From: AP-15 sp963774345
GTDB taxonomy: Bacteria; Pseudomonadota; Alphaproteobacteria; ATCC43930; CGMCC-115725
Direction: 5' to 3'
Assembly: GCA_963774345.1 (NCBI GenBank)
Contig: CAVZFB010000001.1
Span: 1-64,000, forward strand
Length of the DNA stretch: 64,000 bases
Shown: one piece after another, positions 36,948-46,240 of the stretch
Layout: the number at the start of each line of letters is the position of its first letter
Numbering within the stretch: the stretch's first letter is position 1
Notes under the pieces: generated by a model
What the model was told of the DNA's origin: nothing
The model's input: the letters and a program-made list of their open reading frames with translations, nothing else
Databases searched by the model: none
Program-made: the position numbers and the translations under genes

Positions 36948-39434
36948 TTATCGCCGGCCGGCGGAGCTTGTTGGCGATGCCTCTGGCCGCTTTGCTGTTT
37001 CCTCGGCCCGGGCAAGCAATGCCACCCCGGCGACGGCGAGGACCAAGTAGGCGACTGCGCCAAGGCGCACTGTTACGTCAATCGATGTCGAGATGCTGCA
37101 CCCGACTGCAATCCCCGAGGCAAGTACACCGGCTGCACCATTGACACCCCAGAACCACGGCGTCGGCCGCGAATCGATGAGATTTACAAGGCGCATGCCA
37201 GTGGGAAAGCCGAAACCCATCAAAATGCCCGCCGGCAGGATCGCAACTACACATACCAAGGCACGCGCGGCGATCTCAGCGGATTCAAAACGAGCAGTGA
37301 GGATCGAGAACCACGAGGGCAACAGGGCAATATAACCAGCGAGAATGACCGCCCACAGGATAAGCCGTGGTGTTGTATCGAGAGCAATCCGCTCTGATGC
37401 GAAACTGCCTAGCCCCGTCGCGAGGATGATGCTGAACAGGCCAATGCTCAGGGCATAAACCGGGTGCCCAAGGAACACGGAAATGCGCTGAATGAGACCA
37501 ATTTCGACGAACATGAAGCCGGCCCCAATCAGCAGAAAATAAGCCGTTCCCCAGATCGCCAGCCGCCGCTCGACAATCCGAACCGAGCGCCGAAGCGGCA
37601 AAACGATCGTTGCCGTCACTAGCACAGCCGAGAGAACGATGATTAGAACCAGGGCGCCGGTAGCCTGCAAGTTTCCACTCACGACTCCTACGTTGGAGTG
37701 TAGCGCGAACGCCAATGCTTTCGCGATCCGAAACGGATCGAGCCGCAGCGTGTTGAAGAAAAATGGCCGCGCATCGGTCGCAGGCGAGACGTCCAGTAAA
37801 TAGATGGAAGCTCTCGAATTGAGTTCTTCGATTGAACGCGATTCCCAGAGGCCACGAAGGATCTCGCTCGCCGGAGGTTGATCGGGACTAAGGAGAATTT
37901 TGTGCCGGTACCGCTCGGCTGTAGTTCGGAGCGTGGCGATTTCCGCGGGTGTAAGCGGCGCCGCGGATACGACCAATGTCCCTATTTGGCCTTGCCCGGC
38001 GAGAAAGATGTGTGCGCGCGCATCGGTGACACCAAATTTGGTCTGCAGCGTGGCGATGGCAAGACTGAGGAGGCGCCCAAGTTCGTACTCGTAGCCGGGA
38101 GCATACCAGCGCGACACCGTGAAGATGCCGTGAGGGGTTAGGGCGTGCAGAAAATGCTCCCAACCCTCGACTGTATACAGTCCGTTTTCTGATAAGGTGA
38201 AACCACCGGCGCCGGTCGAGGCCCAGGTGTCGACAAGGCTCATCTGAAGCAGGTCGAACCGCTGGGTCGTCCGCGCAAACCAGCTCCGTGCATCATCTAC
38301 GAAAAAGCGGACATTTGGCAGATCTGCAAGTCCTGAAAATGAGCGGAAGCGTTTTGGATTGGTCAACAAATCGACGAAAATTGGATTGAGTTCTACCCCT
38401 GTGATATCGCGAAATCCGAAATAGTACGCCGACAACATATCACGCCCGCCGCCGACGCCGATAATCGCAGCTCGCCCGCGATTGCGTAGTGAATAGGCGA
38501 GTGTGGTAATGTCATAGTTAAGAAACTGCAACGGATCGAGGTCGCCCGAGAACCGCGGCATCGACGTCGCCGCGTCCCCATCGATGTTGATATAGCGTTG
38601 CGCGATACGCAGATCTTTGGGTGCAAGCGGCGAAGGGCCCCACATGTAAGGGTACCCTACCCGGGGGAAAAAGGCGGCGATGCGGGAATATGTATTCCAC
38701 TTTACAAACTCGTATTGGGTAACTTCTTCGACAGCACCCTTGACGAAAAGAGGTTGAAGGCCCCGCAATGTTGATGAGTTGGCGATGCACAAGAGCGTGA
38801 GCACGGCGGTCACCGATGCCGCCTGGCCGATGGTAGCGCGCGACCACCACGCTCCTGATCGTGCTTGCCCGCCCCGCTGCGCTGCGGCAAAAAAAACCGC
38901 CGCCAATGCCGCGATCGCTGCAATCCCGATCAGGGCAGATGGTGTATCGACGAGGTCCAAAAGCACCAACGCGATAAGGCATCCGCTCGCCGCCCCTGCC
39001 AAATCGACACCATACACCAACCCGATCGGAAACGGGCTTCGCGTGAGCGCTAGAGAGACTGCCATGCCAGCAAAGAAAAACGGCGGTGCCAGCAACAGTA
39101 TTATTTTTAGCCAAACAAATATGCTCGTTGCCGTACCGTGGAGTGACACGACCGAAGCAAGTTCGAACCCGGCGCAGGCAAAAATCGCAATCGCATAACC
39201 AAGCGCCATCCTTGCGAGGTCCGTAGAAAAAGTGCTCAGCGAATATCGATCTCGCCACCAGTAGATCCACAACGCGCCGGCGGTCATGCCAAACATCGCC
39301 ATGCTGATCGAAAAAAACGCGAGATAATATTGCCCCATCAATGAAAGTAATCGTGTTTGAGCAATCTGAAGCAGTAGCGTTGACGCGCAAATGAGAAACA
39401 AGCCTGCATAAAAATACCATCGACGCATACTCAT
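36948..39434 (-). CDS. Membrane protein with central spermidine-synthase-like domain
   Basis: 828 residues, intact. About seven N-terminal helices (MRRWYFYAGLFLICASTLLL onward), a soluble central domain (about 270-540) with the aminopropyltransferase/SAM-type loop RAAIIGVGGGRDMLSAYYFG, ITGVELNPIFVDLL and DDARSWFARTTQRFDLLQMS, then five or more C-terminal helices (LLIGAGFMFVEIGLIQRISV). This 'spermine synthase fused to transporter-like membrane domains' architecture is widespread, but its substrate is not known. Start ATG 39434 behind AGGGATGAT. Flanked by IS fragments, yet undamaged. Confidence 0.85.
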   Translation of the reverse strand: MSMRRWYFYAGLFLICASTLLLQIAQTRLLSLMGQYYLAFFSISMAMFGMTAGALWIYWWRDRYSLSTFSTDLARMALGYAIAIFACAGFELASVVSLHGTATSIFVWLKIILLLAPPFFFAGMAVSLALTRSPFPIGLVYGVDLAGAASGCLIALVLLDLVDTPSALIGIAAIAALAAVFFAAAQRGGQARSGAWWSRATIGQAASVTAVLTLLCIANSSTLRGLQPLFVKGAVEEVTQYEFVKWNTYSRIAAFFPRVGYPYMWGPSPLAPKDLRIAQRYINIDGDAATSMPRFSGDLDPLQFLNYDITTLAYSLRNRGRAAIIGVGGGRDMLSAYYFGFRDITGVELNPIFVDLLTNPKRFRSFSGLADLPNVRFFVDDARSWFARTTQRFDLLQMSLVDTWASTGAGGFTLSENGLYTVEGWEHFLHALTPHGIFTVSRWYAPGYEYELGRLLSLAIATLQTKFGVTDARAHIFLAGQGQIGTLVVSAAPLTPAEIATLRTTAERYRHKILLSPDQPPASEILRGLWESRSIEELNSRASIYLLDVSPATDARPFFFNTLRLDPFRIAKALAFALHSNVGVVSGNLQATGALVLIIVLSAVLVTATIVLPLRRSVRIVERRLAIWGTAYFLLIGAGFMFVEIGLIQRISVFLGHPVYALSIGLFSIILATGLGSFASERIALDTTPRLILWAVILAGYIALLPSWFSILTARFESAEIAARALVCVVAILPAGILMGFGFPTGMRLVNLIDSRPTPWFWGVNGAAGVLASGIAVGCSISTSIDVTVRLGAVAYLVLAVAGVALLARAEETAKRPEASPTSSAGRR

Positions 39435-39951
39435 ATCATCCCTATAGCCTGAGATCTAGGTACTGGGCCAGAAAGACACTGTTGACCGGACATTCTCCGG
39501 ATTCCGGATGGTTGTGGACATAGGATCGCCGCTTCTGGACAGCTTGGGCACGGTAGATCCTGCCCGTGTGCGTAGCGATGCGGTCGACCAGCGAGTTGAC
39601 TGCGCCGAGGCCCTGAAACGTCCCGATTTGGCCGCATGTTGAGGCACACCTCTGCCTCGTCTTGGAGATCATCGCGGCGGTCCGCGAACTGCGCGACGCA
39701 CCGACGACGACTGCCGGCATCGTGCGGCCGGCGCTGGTGATACTGCTCTATCTCCTGCTGCTCGTTCATCAAATCGGCGAATTGTTGGACCACGCCGAGC
39801 GGCGACGCCGCACGCCGGGCGACTGCTGACCCCATGGCCGATGGGCGTTGGCGCCGGCACGGTACCGTCGGTCCCGCACCGCATCGCTTCTGACCTCCCT
39901 TCCTTCCCTTCAAATTCCCCTCTATCCCTCAGGTGATAAACCCGATCCCGC
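39435..39951. other. No supported gene
   Basis: Minus-strand frames here look like shadows. A plus-strand stretch (about 39640-39830; LCLVLEIIAAVRELRDAPTT, ALVILLYLLLLVHQIGELLD) is protein-like but has no start codon; it may be a gene scrap. The promoter of the spermidine-synthase-like gene should lie just right of 39434. Confidence 0.4.
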
Positions 39952-40480
39952 TTACCATCGAGCCTCAGCCAATTTGACGAGGCGATTGGGCAACGGCGGC
40001 GTTGTCGTCGCCGCGATGGCGAGGCGCTCGTGGATTGATTTCAGGACGAAGCGTCGGTTGGAGCGTCAGGCGAAGGCGGCCAGTGTAGCGCGGCAGATGC
40101 TTGGCGCCGACCACCCGGTGGGTGACGAGTAGGCTGTTGTTGATATTGGCGAGCATGGTGCTGGCCCAGTGGAAAGCGGGATGGCGCGCGGCGGCGTGAT
40201 CGGAGCCGGTGACGTGGCGCTCATGGACGATGCCCGGTTGCTCGGCAATGCAGCGAAACCATTGGCCGCCGTCGCTGACGACCGTCGTTCCGGCCGCGAC
40301 ACGGGCGCAGAGACGTTTGGTTTCACCTGCCTGGAAACCGCGCACGACCTGGAGGCGGGTTTGCAGCGGGCGGCCATCCGCGGAGGTCTCCACGGCAATG
40401 ATAAAGGGCGTATGGCCGCGCCGGCCGCGTCCGGCGCCTTCGCCGGTGCGTTCGCCGCCGATATAGGCGTCGTCGAGGCA
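39952..40480 (-). pseudogene. IS1595-family (ISXO2-like) transposase, C-terminal part, frameshifted
   Basis: DDAYIGGERTGEGAGRGR and HTPFIIAVETSADGRPLQTR mark the ISXO2-like DDE domain. The frame holds to FHWASTMLANINNSLLVTHR and VVGAKHLPRYT, then shifts and continues in another frame to RLVKLAEARW and a stop at 39952. The zinc-ribbon N-terminus is absent. Confidence 0.75.
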
Positions 40481-40563
40481 TCGATCTCGTCCTGAAAATC
40501 TGCGTGTTTTCAGGATCATAATACTTTCAATCCTCGGCTGAGTGTCGATGGAAAGCAGGAACG

Positions 40564-40580
40564 CGATTATCACGTAGAGA
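40564..40580 (-). repeat. 17-bp motif, inverted partner at 43463-43479
   Basis: Reads TCTCTACGTGATAATCG on the minus strand. The same 17 bases occur on the plus strand at 43463-43479. The pair brackets a 2.9-kb segment holding the IS3 fragment, the broken SRAP and glyoxalase genes, the second PEP-CTERM gene and a small ORF. Confidence 0.75.
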
Positions 40581-40799
40581 AGGTTGTGATCCGACCTTAG
40601 CCTCGGGTCGTTTGGCGGAGAAAGTCGAACGTCGCAAGCTGACGCTCTTTTAGACGGGGAGTCGCCGCTAATGCAAGATCCGTGGATTGAAAAGTCTGCT
40701 AATCAGGAGTTGTGCTCCCGGTGTTGCCACACGATCGATGCCCAGGATTCAGACAGCTGCGCCCGGTGCTTCGTGCCCGACGGCGCCCTTGAATTCGAC

Positions 40800-41069
40800 G
40801 GTCATGTTGTGCGCGGCCATCCGGTGTTGCGCGAATATGCCGATACAAAAGATCGACCTGCGCCGCGCTGGCCGCGTGCTCCGATCCTGCGCCACCGCCT
40901 TCAAAAACGCTCGCCGCTTCGTCCAGCAGCTGCTTCTTTCAGCGTAGATCTGGTTCGGGTGAACCCCATACGCGCTCGCCAGCTCGGCCACCGTCCGGTC
41001 ACCTTTGATCGCCGCCAGCGCCACCTTCGCTTTGAACGCCGCCCCGTGTTTCTTGCGTGTCTGCTTCAT
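40800..41069 (-). pseudogene. IS3-family OrfA fragment
   Basis: Start ATG 41069: KQTRKKHGAAFKAKVALAAI, KGDRTVAELASAYGVHPNQI (helix-turn-helix), a frameshift near 40950, then KKQLLDEAASVFEGGG in another frame. OrfB is absent. The left terminal repeat (TGAGGTGGACCCCGAAAACG) ends at 41149, which is the insertion point into the SRAP gene. Confidence 0.8.
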
Positions 41070-41146
41070 GTCCTGCTCCCGCGCCATCGGCGCTGTTTAG
41101 GGACAGGGCTCCACCTTAACCTACTGTCTCGTTTTCGGGGTCCACC

Positions 41147-41269
41147 TCAGATGTCCTCGCGCGGCTCCAGATTGGGAGCCGCCTTTGGGAATACCACCGG
41201 AACGCGGATCTGGCTGAAGGCCCACAAATAGGCGTCATAGGGCACGTTGTTGCCGAAATCGTTGCACAT
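41147..41269 (-). pseudogene. SRAP/YedK-like (HMCES) protein, N-terminal fragment cut by IS3
   Basis: MCNDFGNNVPYDAYLWAFSQ followed by VPVVFPKAAPNLEPREDI matches the N-terminus of a group of SOS response-associated peptidase-like proteins, with the catalytic Cys2 that crosslinks abasic sites. After 40 codons the IS3 terminal repeat supplies a TGA stop. The remaining ~180 residues are not in the window. Confidence 0.55.
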
Positions 41270-41398
41270 GGTCAGATCCGCAGCAGCTCCCCGGCCGGAC
41301 AACAATTGATGCCTGCCCCCGGATGCCGCAACGCCGGCAGCGCAGAGCTCGCTCAAGATCGAACAACCGCGTGTAGCGACCAGCCCCGCGTCATCCAT
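41235..41398 (-). pseudogene. Small Cys-rich (zinc-ribbon-like) ORF fragment
   Basis: One minus-strand frame reads RYTRLFDLERALRCRRCGIR then GQASIVVRPG, a CxxC-bearing pattern of small alphaproteobacterial proteins often encoded beside SRAP genes. Its end overlaps the SRAP start. The 5' part is missing at a junction with the glyoxalase fragment. Confidence 0.35.
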
Positions 41399-41449
41399 GG
41401 CACCGCCGCCGTAAAACAGCGGCAGCTTCTCAATCAGCAAGCCCAGCGC

Positions 41450-41708
41450 AAGACGGCCCTCGGCAGACGCTTACGTAGATGTTGTCCACGGCGTATGCGA
41501 GATGTCCGAAATTACGGCCGCCGGTGTAGGGCTCGGGATCCCTATTGTAGGTGAGTTCTAAGGCAGCCGCCTCGTCGCCGGGGGCGGCGAGGAACACGTT
41601 GGTGTAGCGGCCTTTTTCGTCCGGACGGCGGCGGATCTCGCGCAGGCCGAGCACCTCGAAGAAAGCGATGCTGTCCTCCAGCGAACTAACGCGGATCATA
41701 GTGTGCAA
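41450..41708 (-). pseudogene. Glyoxalase I-like (VOC) fragment
   Basis: HTMIRVSSLEDSIAFFEVLG, then VFLAAPGDEAAALELTYNRD and FGHLAYAVDNIY, a VOC-fold lactoylglutathione lyase with the metal-binding His and Glu in place. It breaks off after VDNIY, so the second metal-binding half is lost. The usual ATG (MRFKYLHTM) reads ATC here, so the start is also damaged. Confidence 0.65.
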
Positions 41709-41870
41709 ATATTTAAACCGGATGAGCCTGTTGGCTTCCGATCACCTTAAAGCCGATGCCCTCTCAGCCGCAGTTCCTCGATGGTTTTGGTCAACTGCTT
41801 CACACCGAACGCGCCAAACCGATGCCGGACATTTATATTAGCTAATGTCTATCTAAAGAGCAGACTGCCT

Positions 41871-42914
41871 CTACTTGATTAGACTGTGTCGGCGGCGGGA
41901 GCGCAGCATGATCAAGGCCAAGGACCCAAGTCCCGTGCCCAGCAGCGCCAACGAGCCCGGCTCCGGTACCGGTACCGAATCCGGCGTGCAGAGATTGTCG
42001 CTGCAATCGAAGAGCATATTATGGATCTCGCCCCCTATCGGCGCTGCACTTGAAACGCTGGCCACTATCAGATTGCCGACCAGGGGGCTGGCGCCGTTGT
42101 TCGAAGCAACCGCCTCAGGCGCGAGGATCGATGCATCAAAATACTGCACTCCCCACGCCACACCCGTAATACCGCTCCCGAAGTTAAAGATTACGTTGGG
42201 CAGACCCGTGTTTTGCAGCGCCGTGGGGAAAGAAAAACCCTGGGCGAAGGTACCGGTGCCAGTGACGTCGACGACCGCGTCGCACGGGGTCGAAAGGGCA
42301 AGGCAGCCCGTCAAGCTCAACGTCCCAGTCAGGCTATTCAGTGTGGACAAAGGCACGGTCAACACGGCGACACCGTCCGCGTTCGGAATACCGTCGAAGG
42401 TGGTGCTCGTCACCGTGTAGGTGGGCGGCAGCAAGGCAAGTTTGTTCGACAAACCGGTTAGAGGCGTCCAGATATAGGTACTGAAAGTTGTTGGGTTATT
42501 CGCGACGGTCCCGCCGGGGGGAAATCCGTAACTCGTCGAGACCGAGGTGGCGGCCGGAAAGTCGCCAGTTGACCCACCAATGAACACATGTCCAAAGGCG
42601 ATATTAAACGGGGCAGTCTGACTGCCGAACACATTGACTTCGCCGTAGCCTGTGATCGGCGTCGTACCTGCGGTGGTGCCAAGCGAGACGTTATTAAAAT
42701 TGAGAAACACGGTGCCGGGGCCCAAATTCCCTCCGATCAGCGCCGGACCATGAACATCGCTGGTATCATTGAATTGTCCGTTGACGATCACGTTGTAGTC
42801 GGCGAGCAGCTCCGTGGGGGTTACCGACGTGATTGAGATCGCAGCCGCCTCGGCGGTCAGAGCGCCTGTCAGCGATGCGACCAATGTTAGCAAACCTATG
42901 GGCCATTTACGCAT
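41871..42914 (-). CDS. Choice-of-anchor A family protein with PEP-CTERM sorting signal
   Basis: 347 residues, intact. Start ATG 42914 behind GGAGAG. Signal peptide MRKWPIGLLTLVASLTGALT…EAAA, a choice-of-anchor A domain (LLADYNVIVNGQFNDTSDVH, GPALIGGNLGPGTVFLN), a Thr/Gly-rich beta body, and a C-terminal PEP-CTERM: VPEPGSLALLGTGLGSLALI followed by MLRSRRR. Exported, processed by an exosortase and placed at the surface or in the matrix. The second PEP-CTERM protein here, with no exosortase in view. Confidence 0.92.
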   Translation of the reverse strand: MRKWPIGLLTLVASLTGALTAEAAAISITSVTPTELLADYNVIVNGQFNDTSDVHGPALIGGNLGPGTVFLNFNNVSLGTTAGTTPITGYGEVNVFGSQTAPFNIAFGHVFIGGSTGDFPAATSVSTSYGFPPGGTVANNPTTFSTYIWTPLTGLSNKLALLPPTYTVTSTTFDGIPNADGVAVLTVPLSTLNSLTGTLSLTGCLALSTPCDAVVDVTGTGTFAQGFSFPTALQNTGLPNVIFNFGSGITGVAWGVQYFDASILAPEAVASNNGASPLVGNLIVASVSSAAPIGGEIHNMLFDCSDNLCTPDSVPVPEPGSLALLGTGLGSLALIMLRSRRRHSLIK

Positions 42915-43257
42915 AGGAAGCTCTCCTTCATCCTGCCGAAGGACGCAGCTCCTTGACAGCTCGTGGTTAAGGGCCACCGCATGACCCCGGCTGAGCTTGG
43001 ACCAGGAAATTTCACGTCCTCTGCCTTAAAACACGCAATAACTGTGCCATCTGCATTCGTTAACCCAATTAAATTAATCAAATAGTTAGGAGCACATCGC
43101 CCCTAAACGAGACAATCGTATAGGCAAGACACTCGTAACAAGCTGCAGTTGAACCCTATCGAACGACGGTATTCCTGAAGTCGGGTGGCGTGCAAACCGT
43201 GAACGCCGTGGGTTTAGCTTAAAGCTTTATAGATCGTGGGTAAGGAGCTTGCGCGGT
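42915..43257. other. Intergenic stretch, no gene seen
   Basis: AT-richer than its surroundings (43040-43100 especially), probably carrying the PEP-CTERM gene's promoter. No ORF with protein-like composition. Confidence 0.5.
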
Positions 43258-43457
43258 GTGATCCCCGAGATCGACATCTGGCGTGCCGCCGCCCTGATGT
43301 TGAAGCGCTACGGCGAGCCAAGGCGTTCGAGGAGAGCGCGGCGCGGGCCGACGAGCTCATGTCGGCTGGCGATGACGACGGGGCGGTGACCTGGCGGCGG
43401 ATCATGGATGCCGTGACCCAGCTCGAGAACAAAACACCGCCTGGCGCGGTCCACTGA
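43258..43457 (+). CDS. Small conserved hypothetical protein, one frameshift
   Basis: GTG 43258 behind AAGGAG starts IPEIDIWRAAALMLKRYGE; after a frameshift near 43315 it continues KAFEESAARADELMSAGDDD and VTWRRIMDAVTQLENKTPPG to a stop at 43457. About 66 residues, helical. I recall near-identical small proteins in many alphaproteobacteria, with no function known. Confidence 0.65.
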
Positions 43458-43825
43458 CCCCATCTCTACGTGATAATCGAGAGGTTTCTGTGAGGTCGCG
43501 CCGACGAGCGGCGAATTTGGCGCGAGGGTGTGGTGGCGCGATCTCATCGAAACCCGGTTGAACTAAGCCGCGGCTAGCGCGCGGGCTATGGGGATTTTAG
43601 GGAGGCGCTCATCGTGACAGCGTCGATCGCATTTCGGTACTGCCTGGAGCCGGAGACCTTGTGGCGGCGGTGGGTGACGAAGGGCTGCGGTCGCGGGGTG
43701 CCTTCGTTTGAAAATCGCGACGAATAAGGGGCTGAGGCTGGCGTCAGGCGCAGCGACGGATCGGCAAACGGCCGGCGGCATCGCGACGGCGAGGCAAACA
43801 TCCGTAATAAGGGGGCAGGGCTCAT
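43458..43825. other. No supported gene; probable IS91 flank
   Basis: Begins with the 17-bp motif (43463-43479) and runs into an IS91-tail fragment. Frames are Arg/Pro-rich and unconvincing. Confidence 0.45.
43463..43479 (+). repeat. 17-bp motif, inverted partner at 40564-40580
   Basis: TCTCTACGTGATAATCG on the plus strand, partner of the minus-strand copy 2.9 kb to the left. Confidence 0.75.
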
Positions 43826-43928
43826 CGGTCATGAGCTGTCGTGAGCGGTTGAGGAGTTGACCGCCGCCGTCCGCGGCACGACGCCGACCTGCTCCATCCG
43901 CCCGCCGCAGCAAGGGCAGCGGTCGACA
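43826..43928 (-). pseudogene. IS91-family transposase tail (minus-strand copy)
   Basis: VDRCPCCGGRMEQVGVVPRT is the terminal zinc-finger motif of IS91-type transposases. Only about 30 codons remain; it abuts an oppositely oriented IS91 fragment. Confidence 0.55.
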
Positions 43929-44085
43929 AGAACAAGGTGATGACGCTCACGGCTGACGAGTTTATCCGCCGCTTTCTGCTGCACGCATTGCCCGATGGGT
44001 TTCACCGCATCCGCCATTACGGTTTCCTCGCCAACCGCCATCGCGCCGACAAGCTCGCCCTCTGCCGCAAACTTCTGGGCGAGCT
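43929..44085 (+). pseudogene. IS91-family transposase fragment (plus-strand copy)
   Basis: KVMTLTADEFIRRFLLHALP, then DGFHRIRHYGFLANRHRADK and LALCRKLL, the conserved HRIRHYG region of IS91 transposases. It ends where the group II intron reverse transcriptase begins on the other strand. Confidence 0.75.
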
Positions 44086-44133
44086 GGCCCTCGTCGCGGT
44101 CCGCGATCGCACAGAATGTCGAGAGCTCGCCAT

Positions 44134-45163
44134 CGCCTTCCGGCACCGTGCAGATGCGTGTCTTGTCCTCGTTCGCCGTCAGCTTCAGCTTACCCATGAT
44201 CGCGCGCAGATGATGCAGCGCCGCTTCTGCATTGCCTTTCCGGCACAGGATCACGAGATCGTCGGCATAGATGACAAGGCGAGTACCGAGACTTCGCTCA
44301 AGGCCGAGCTTCTTCCACCCCAACACGGAACCGGCGCATGTAGATGTTCGTCAGCAGCGGTGAGAGCGGCGACCCCTGCGGAATGCCGCGCCGCTTGTAG
44401 CGCGCCTCGGTCGTGCGTGTCTTGCGGCCTCGGTCGTCGGTTTCTTCGACGGGGCAGTCCAGCCACATCTTGATCAGATGCAGCACGCGCCGATCAACGA
44501 TCCGGCGCGCCACCGACTTTAAGAGGTCGGAATGCGGAATGCTCCCGAAGTAGTCCGCGAGGTCGGCGTCCACGACTTCCGGGTGGCCCCGGAAAAGCAG
44601 CTCCTCCACCTCTACGACCGCCTGCTGGGCGTTTCGCCCGGCGCGATAGGCGTAGATTTCCGGCGGAAGATCGGCTTCGAAGATCGGCTCCAGCACCAGC
44701 AACGCTGCTGTCATGCAGACCCGATCCCGCACGCTCGATATGCCCAGCGGCCGGAGTTTGCCGTTGGCCTTCGGTATGAACACTCGTCTGATTGGCTCTG
44801 GCCGGTATGTCTCCTCCTTGAGCGCACGCGCCAGTTCGGCCAGCCACCGCTCCACCCCATACGCCTCGATATCCGCAAAATCCTGGCCATCCACACCCGG
44901 CGCGCCCTTTGTTGGAGCGGCACTGGGCGTAGGCATGCGCCAGAATGTCTTCGCGGCTGATCTTGTCGTACAGGGCATAGAAGCGATAGCCGGCTTCTGC
45001 CTTCGCTTTCGCGTGTAACGCCATCTGCAGCTTTTGAACACGTTTCGGAGTTGCTAGGTTGCCCAATCGGTCCCTCGCCACTTGTTGCGTCTGTCTTGAA
45101 CCAAGGCCCCTTCCCTCCCCCGGCATTACCCGGCTTCAGCGGTATTACGAGCCTCTCCGCCAC
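44134..45163 (-). pseudogene. Group II intron reverse transcriptase/maturase, frameshifted and truncated
   Basis: LtrA-type intron protein. Fragments in four frames read in order: ERLVIPLKPGNAGGGKGPWF, YRFYALYDKISREDILAHAY, APGVDGQDFADIEAYGVERW…VFIPKANGKLRPLGISSVRD, VEVEELLFRGHPEVVDADLA, RGIPQGSPLSPLLTNIYMRR and the catalytic LVIYADDLVILCRKG. Frameshifts lie near 45060, 44905 and 44320. It breaks at VPEG (44134), losing the maturase X domain. Start taken as GTG 45163. Confidence 0.85.
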
Positions 45164-45450
45164 CCCAGCGCGCCCGGCCTGTCCCTCACGGGCGTCCGGT
45201 TGATCATCCCTGATCACGCAGTGGGGCTTCCCGTGTTGCGTGCGCTTTCCTTGTGTACATGCTGCCGCCACTACCCCAGTGCAGCAGATGGGCGTACTCC
45301 TCGCTCGAAAATCACCCGTCCGTGTCAGCCTTCCCCGATTCCACTTTCGGGTCGGCCTGCACATCGACCTTTTCGAGGTTTGCTCAGCGTTTACTCGCGT
45401 TGCGGCCTGCAACTCGCGCGGTCACCAAATTCGTGACCGCTATCCGGGGG
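45164..45450 (-). ncRNA. Group II intron 5' RNA region (probable)
   Basis: Read on the minus strand, the DNA upstream of the reverse transcriptase has features typical of group II intron domain I (…GAGCAAACCTCGAAAAGGTC, CCGACCCGAAAGTGG). The exact 5' splice site was not identified. The intron's 3' half is gone with the protein's C-terminus. Confidence 0.45.
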
Positions 45451-45550
45451 CTTCAGACATTTCGTCGCCTCCATGCCTGCCCCGATTGCTTCCGGCTGGA
45501 GCGGTGGCCGGGTGGGCCTTGCACCCACTGGAAAACGCCACCTTGTCACG

Positions 45551-45664
45551 GTCCATGTCCGCGACCCACGCGGGCAGCACGTCGGGCGGAAATTTGTGCC
45601 ACTTGTTGGTGCGCCGCGCCCGCAACCTGGCGATATCGAAGTCGGTTGCTTCGGTCGTTGTCAT
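45551..45664 (-). pseudogene. PatB/MalY-type aminotransferase (cystathionine beta-lyase) N-terminal fragment
   Basis: ATG 45664: MTTTEATDFDIARLRARRTN, KWHKFPPDVLPAWVADMD, the characteristic N-terminus of PatB-type PLP enzymes. After VADMD the sequence changes abruptly to DNA belonging to the intron side, so the gene was cut there. No PLP lysine region remains. Confidence 0.7.
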
Positions 45665-46240
45665 GCGTCTTCTCTCCACTGTCGCGCGCGGCCCTCGGGG
45701 CGGCGAGGATCGGGGACTTATCCCCCGGCAACGACGCCTACACCACATCAGGAATTCGAATTGTAGACTGCGGGCATTGACTGGCTGATCGATAAACACC
45801 GGTCGAGATGATGGATGATGGCGCCGGTCCGGTTGCTGACGGCGAATGGCCGTTGGGGGCTCAGTCTCGGACGTCGGCGCCACGATTTACAGCATGAACA
45901 AGTACCGGGATTGGCCGCTGTCGGTGGTCGCCGTTTGGCAGAGGCGAAGATCGACCGTTTGAGCGGTGTGGAGGACAACAGCAGATTCGTCGCCTGCGCA
46001 AGCGGGGGCTGTGGCTTTAAGCGCGCGAAGTCGTCGGACAGCGCAAGCGACCGCAAAAGGGGCAAACTGCCGGCATAATGGCTTGCCGCCTCATGGGCAG
46101 ATCGGCGCCGGAACCGGTCGTTGATGCGGTCGGCCTCAACCAAAGCCGGTTGGAATCAGCAAAGTACTTGCCGCATAGCGTGGATGGGGCGAGCATCACC
46201 TTGAGGCTGACAACGGCGCAGCAAATTCGGGGAGGAGCGC
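45665..46240. other. No supported gene
   Basis: Several frames of 80-130 codons overlap on both strands with no domain or start signal that convinces. The last 60 bp hold GGGGAGGAGCGC, the ribosome site of the YncE-type gene. Confidence 0.45.

Noticed and set aside
45815..46078. Plus-strand 87-codon frame between PatB fragment and YncE gene
   Set aside because: No start signal, no family pattern, and an equally long frame on the other strand.
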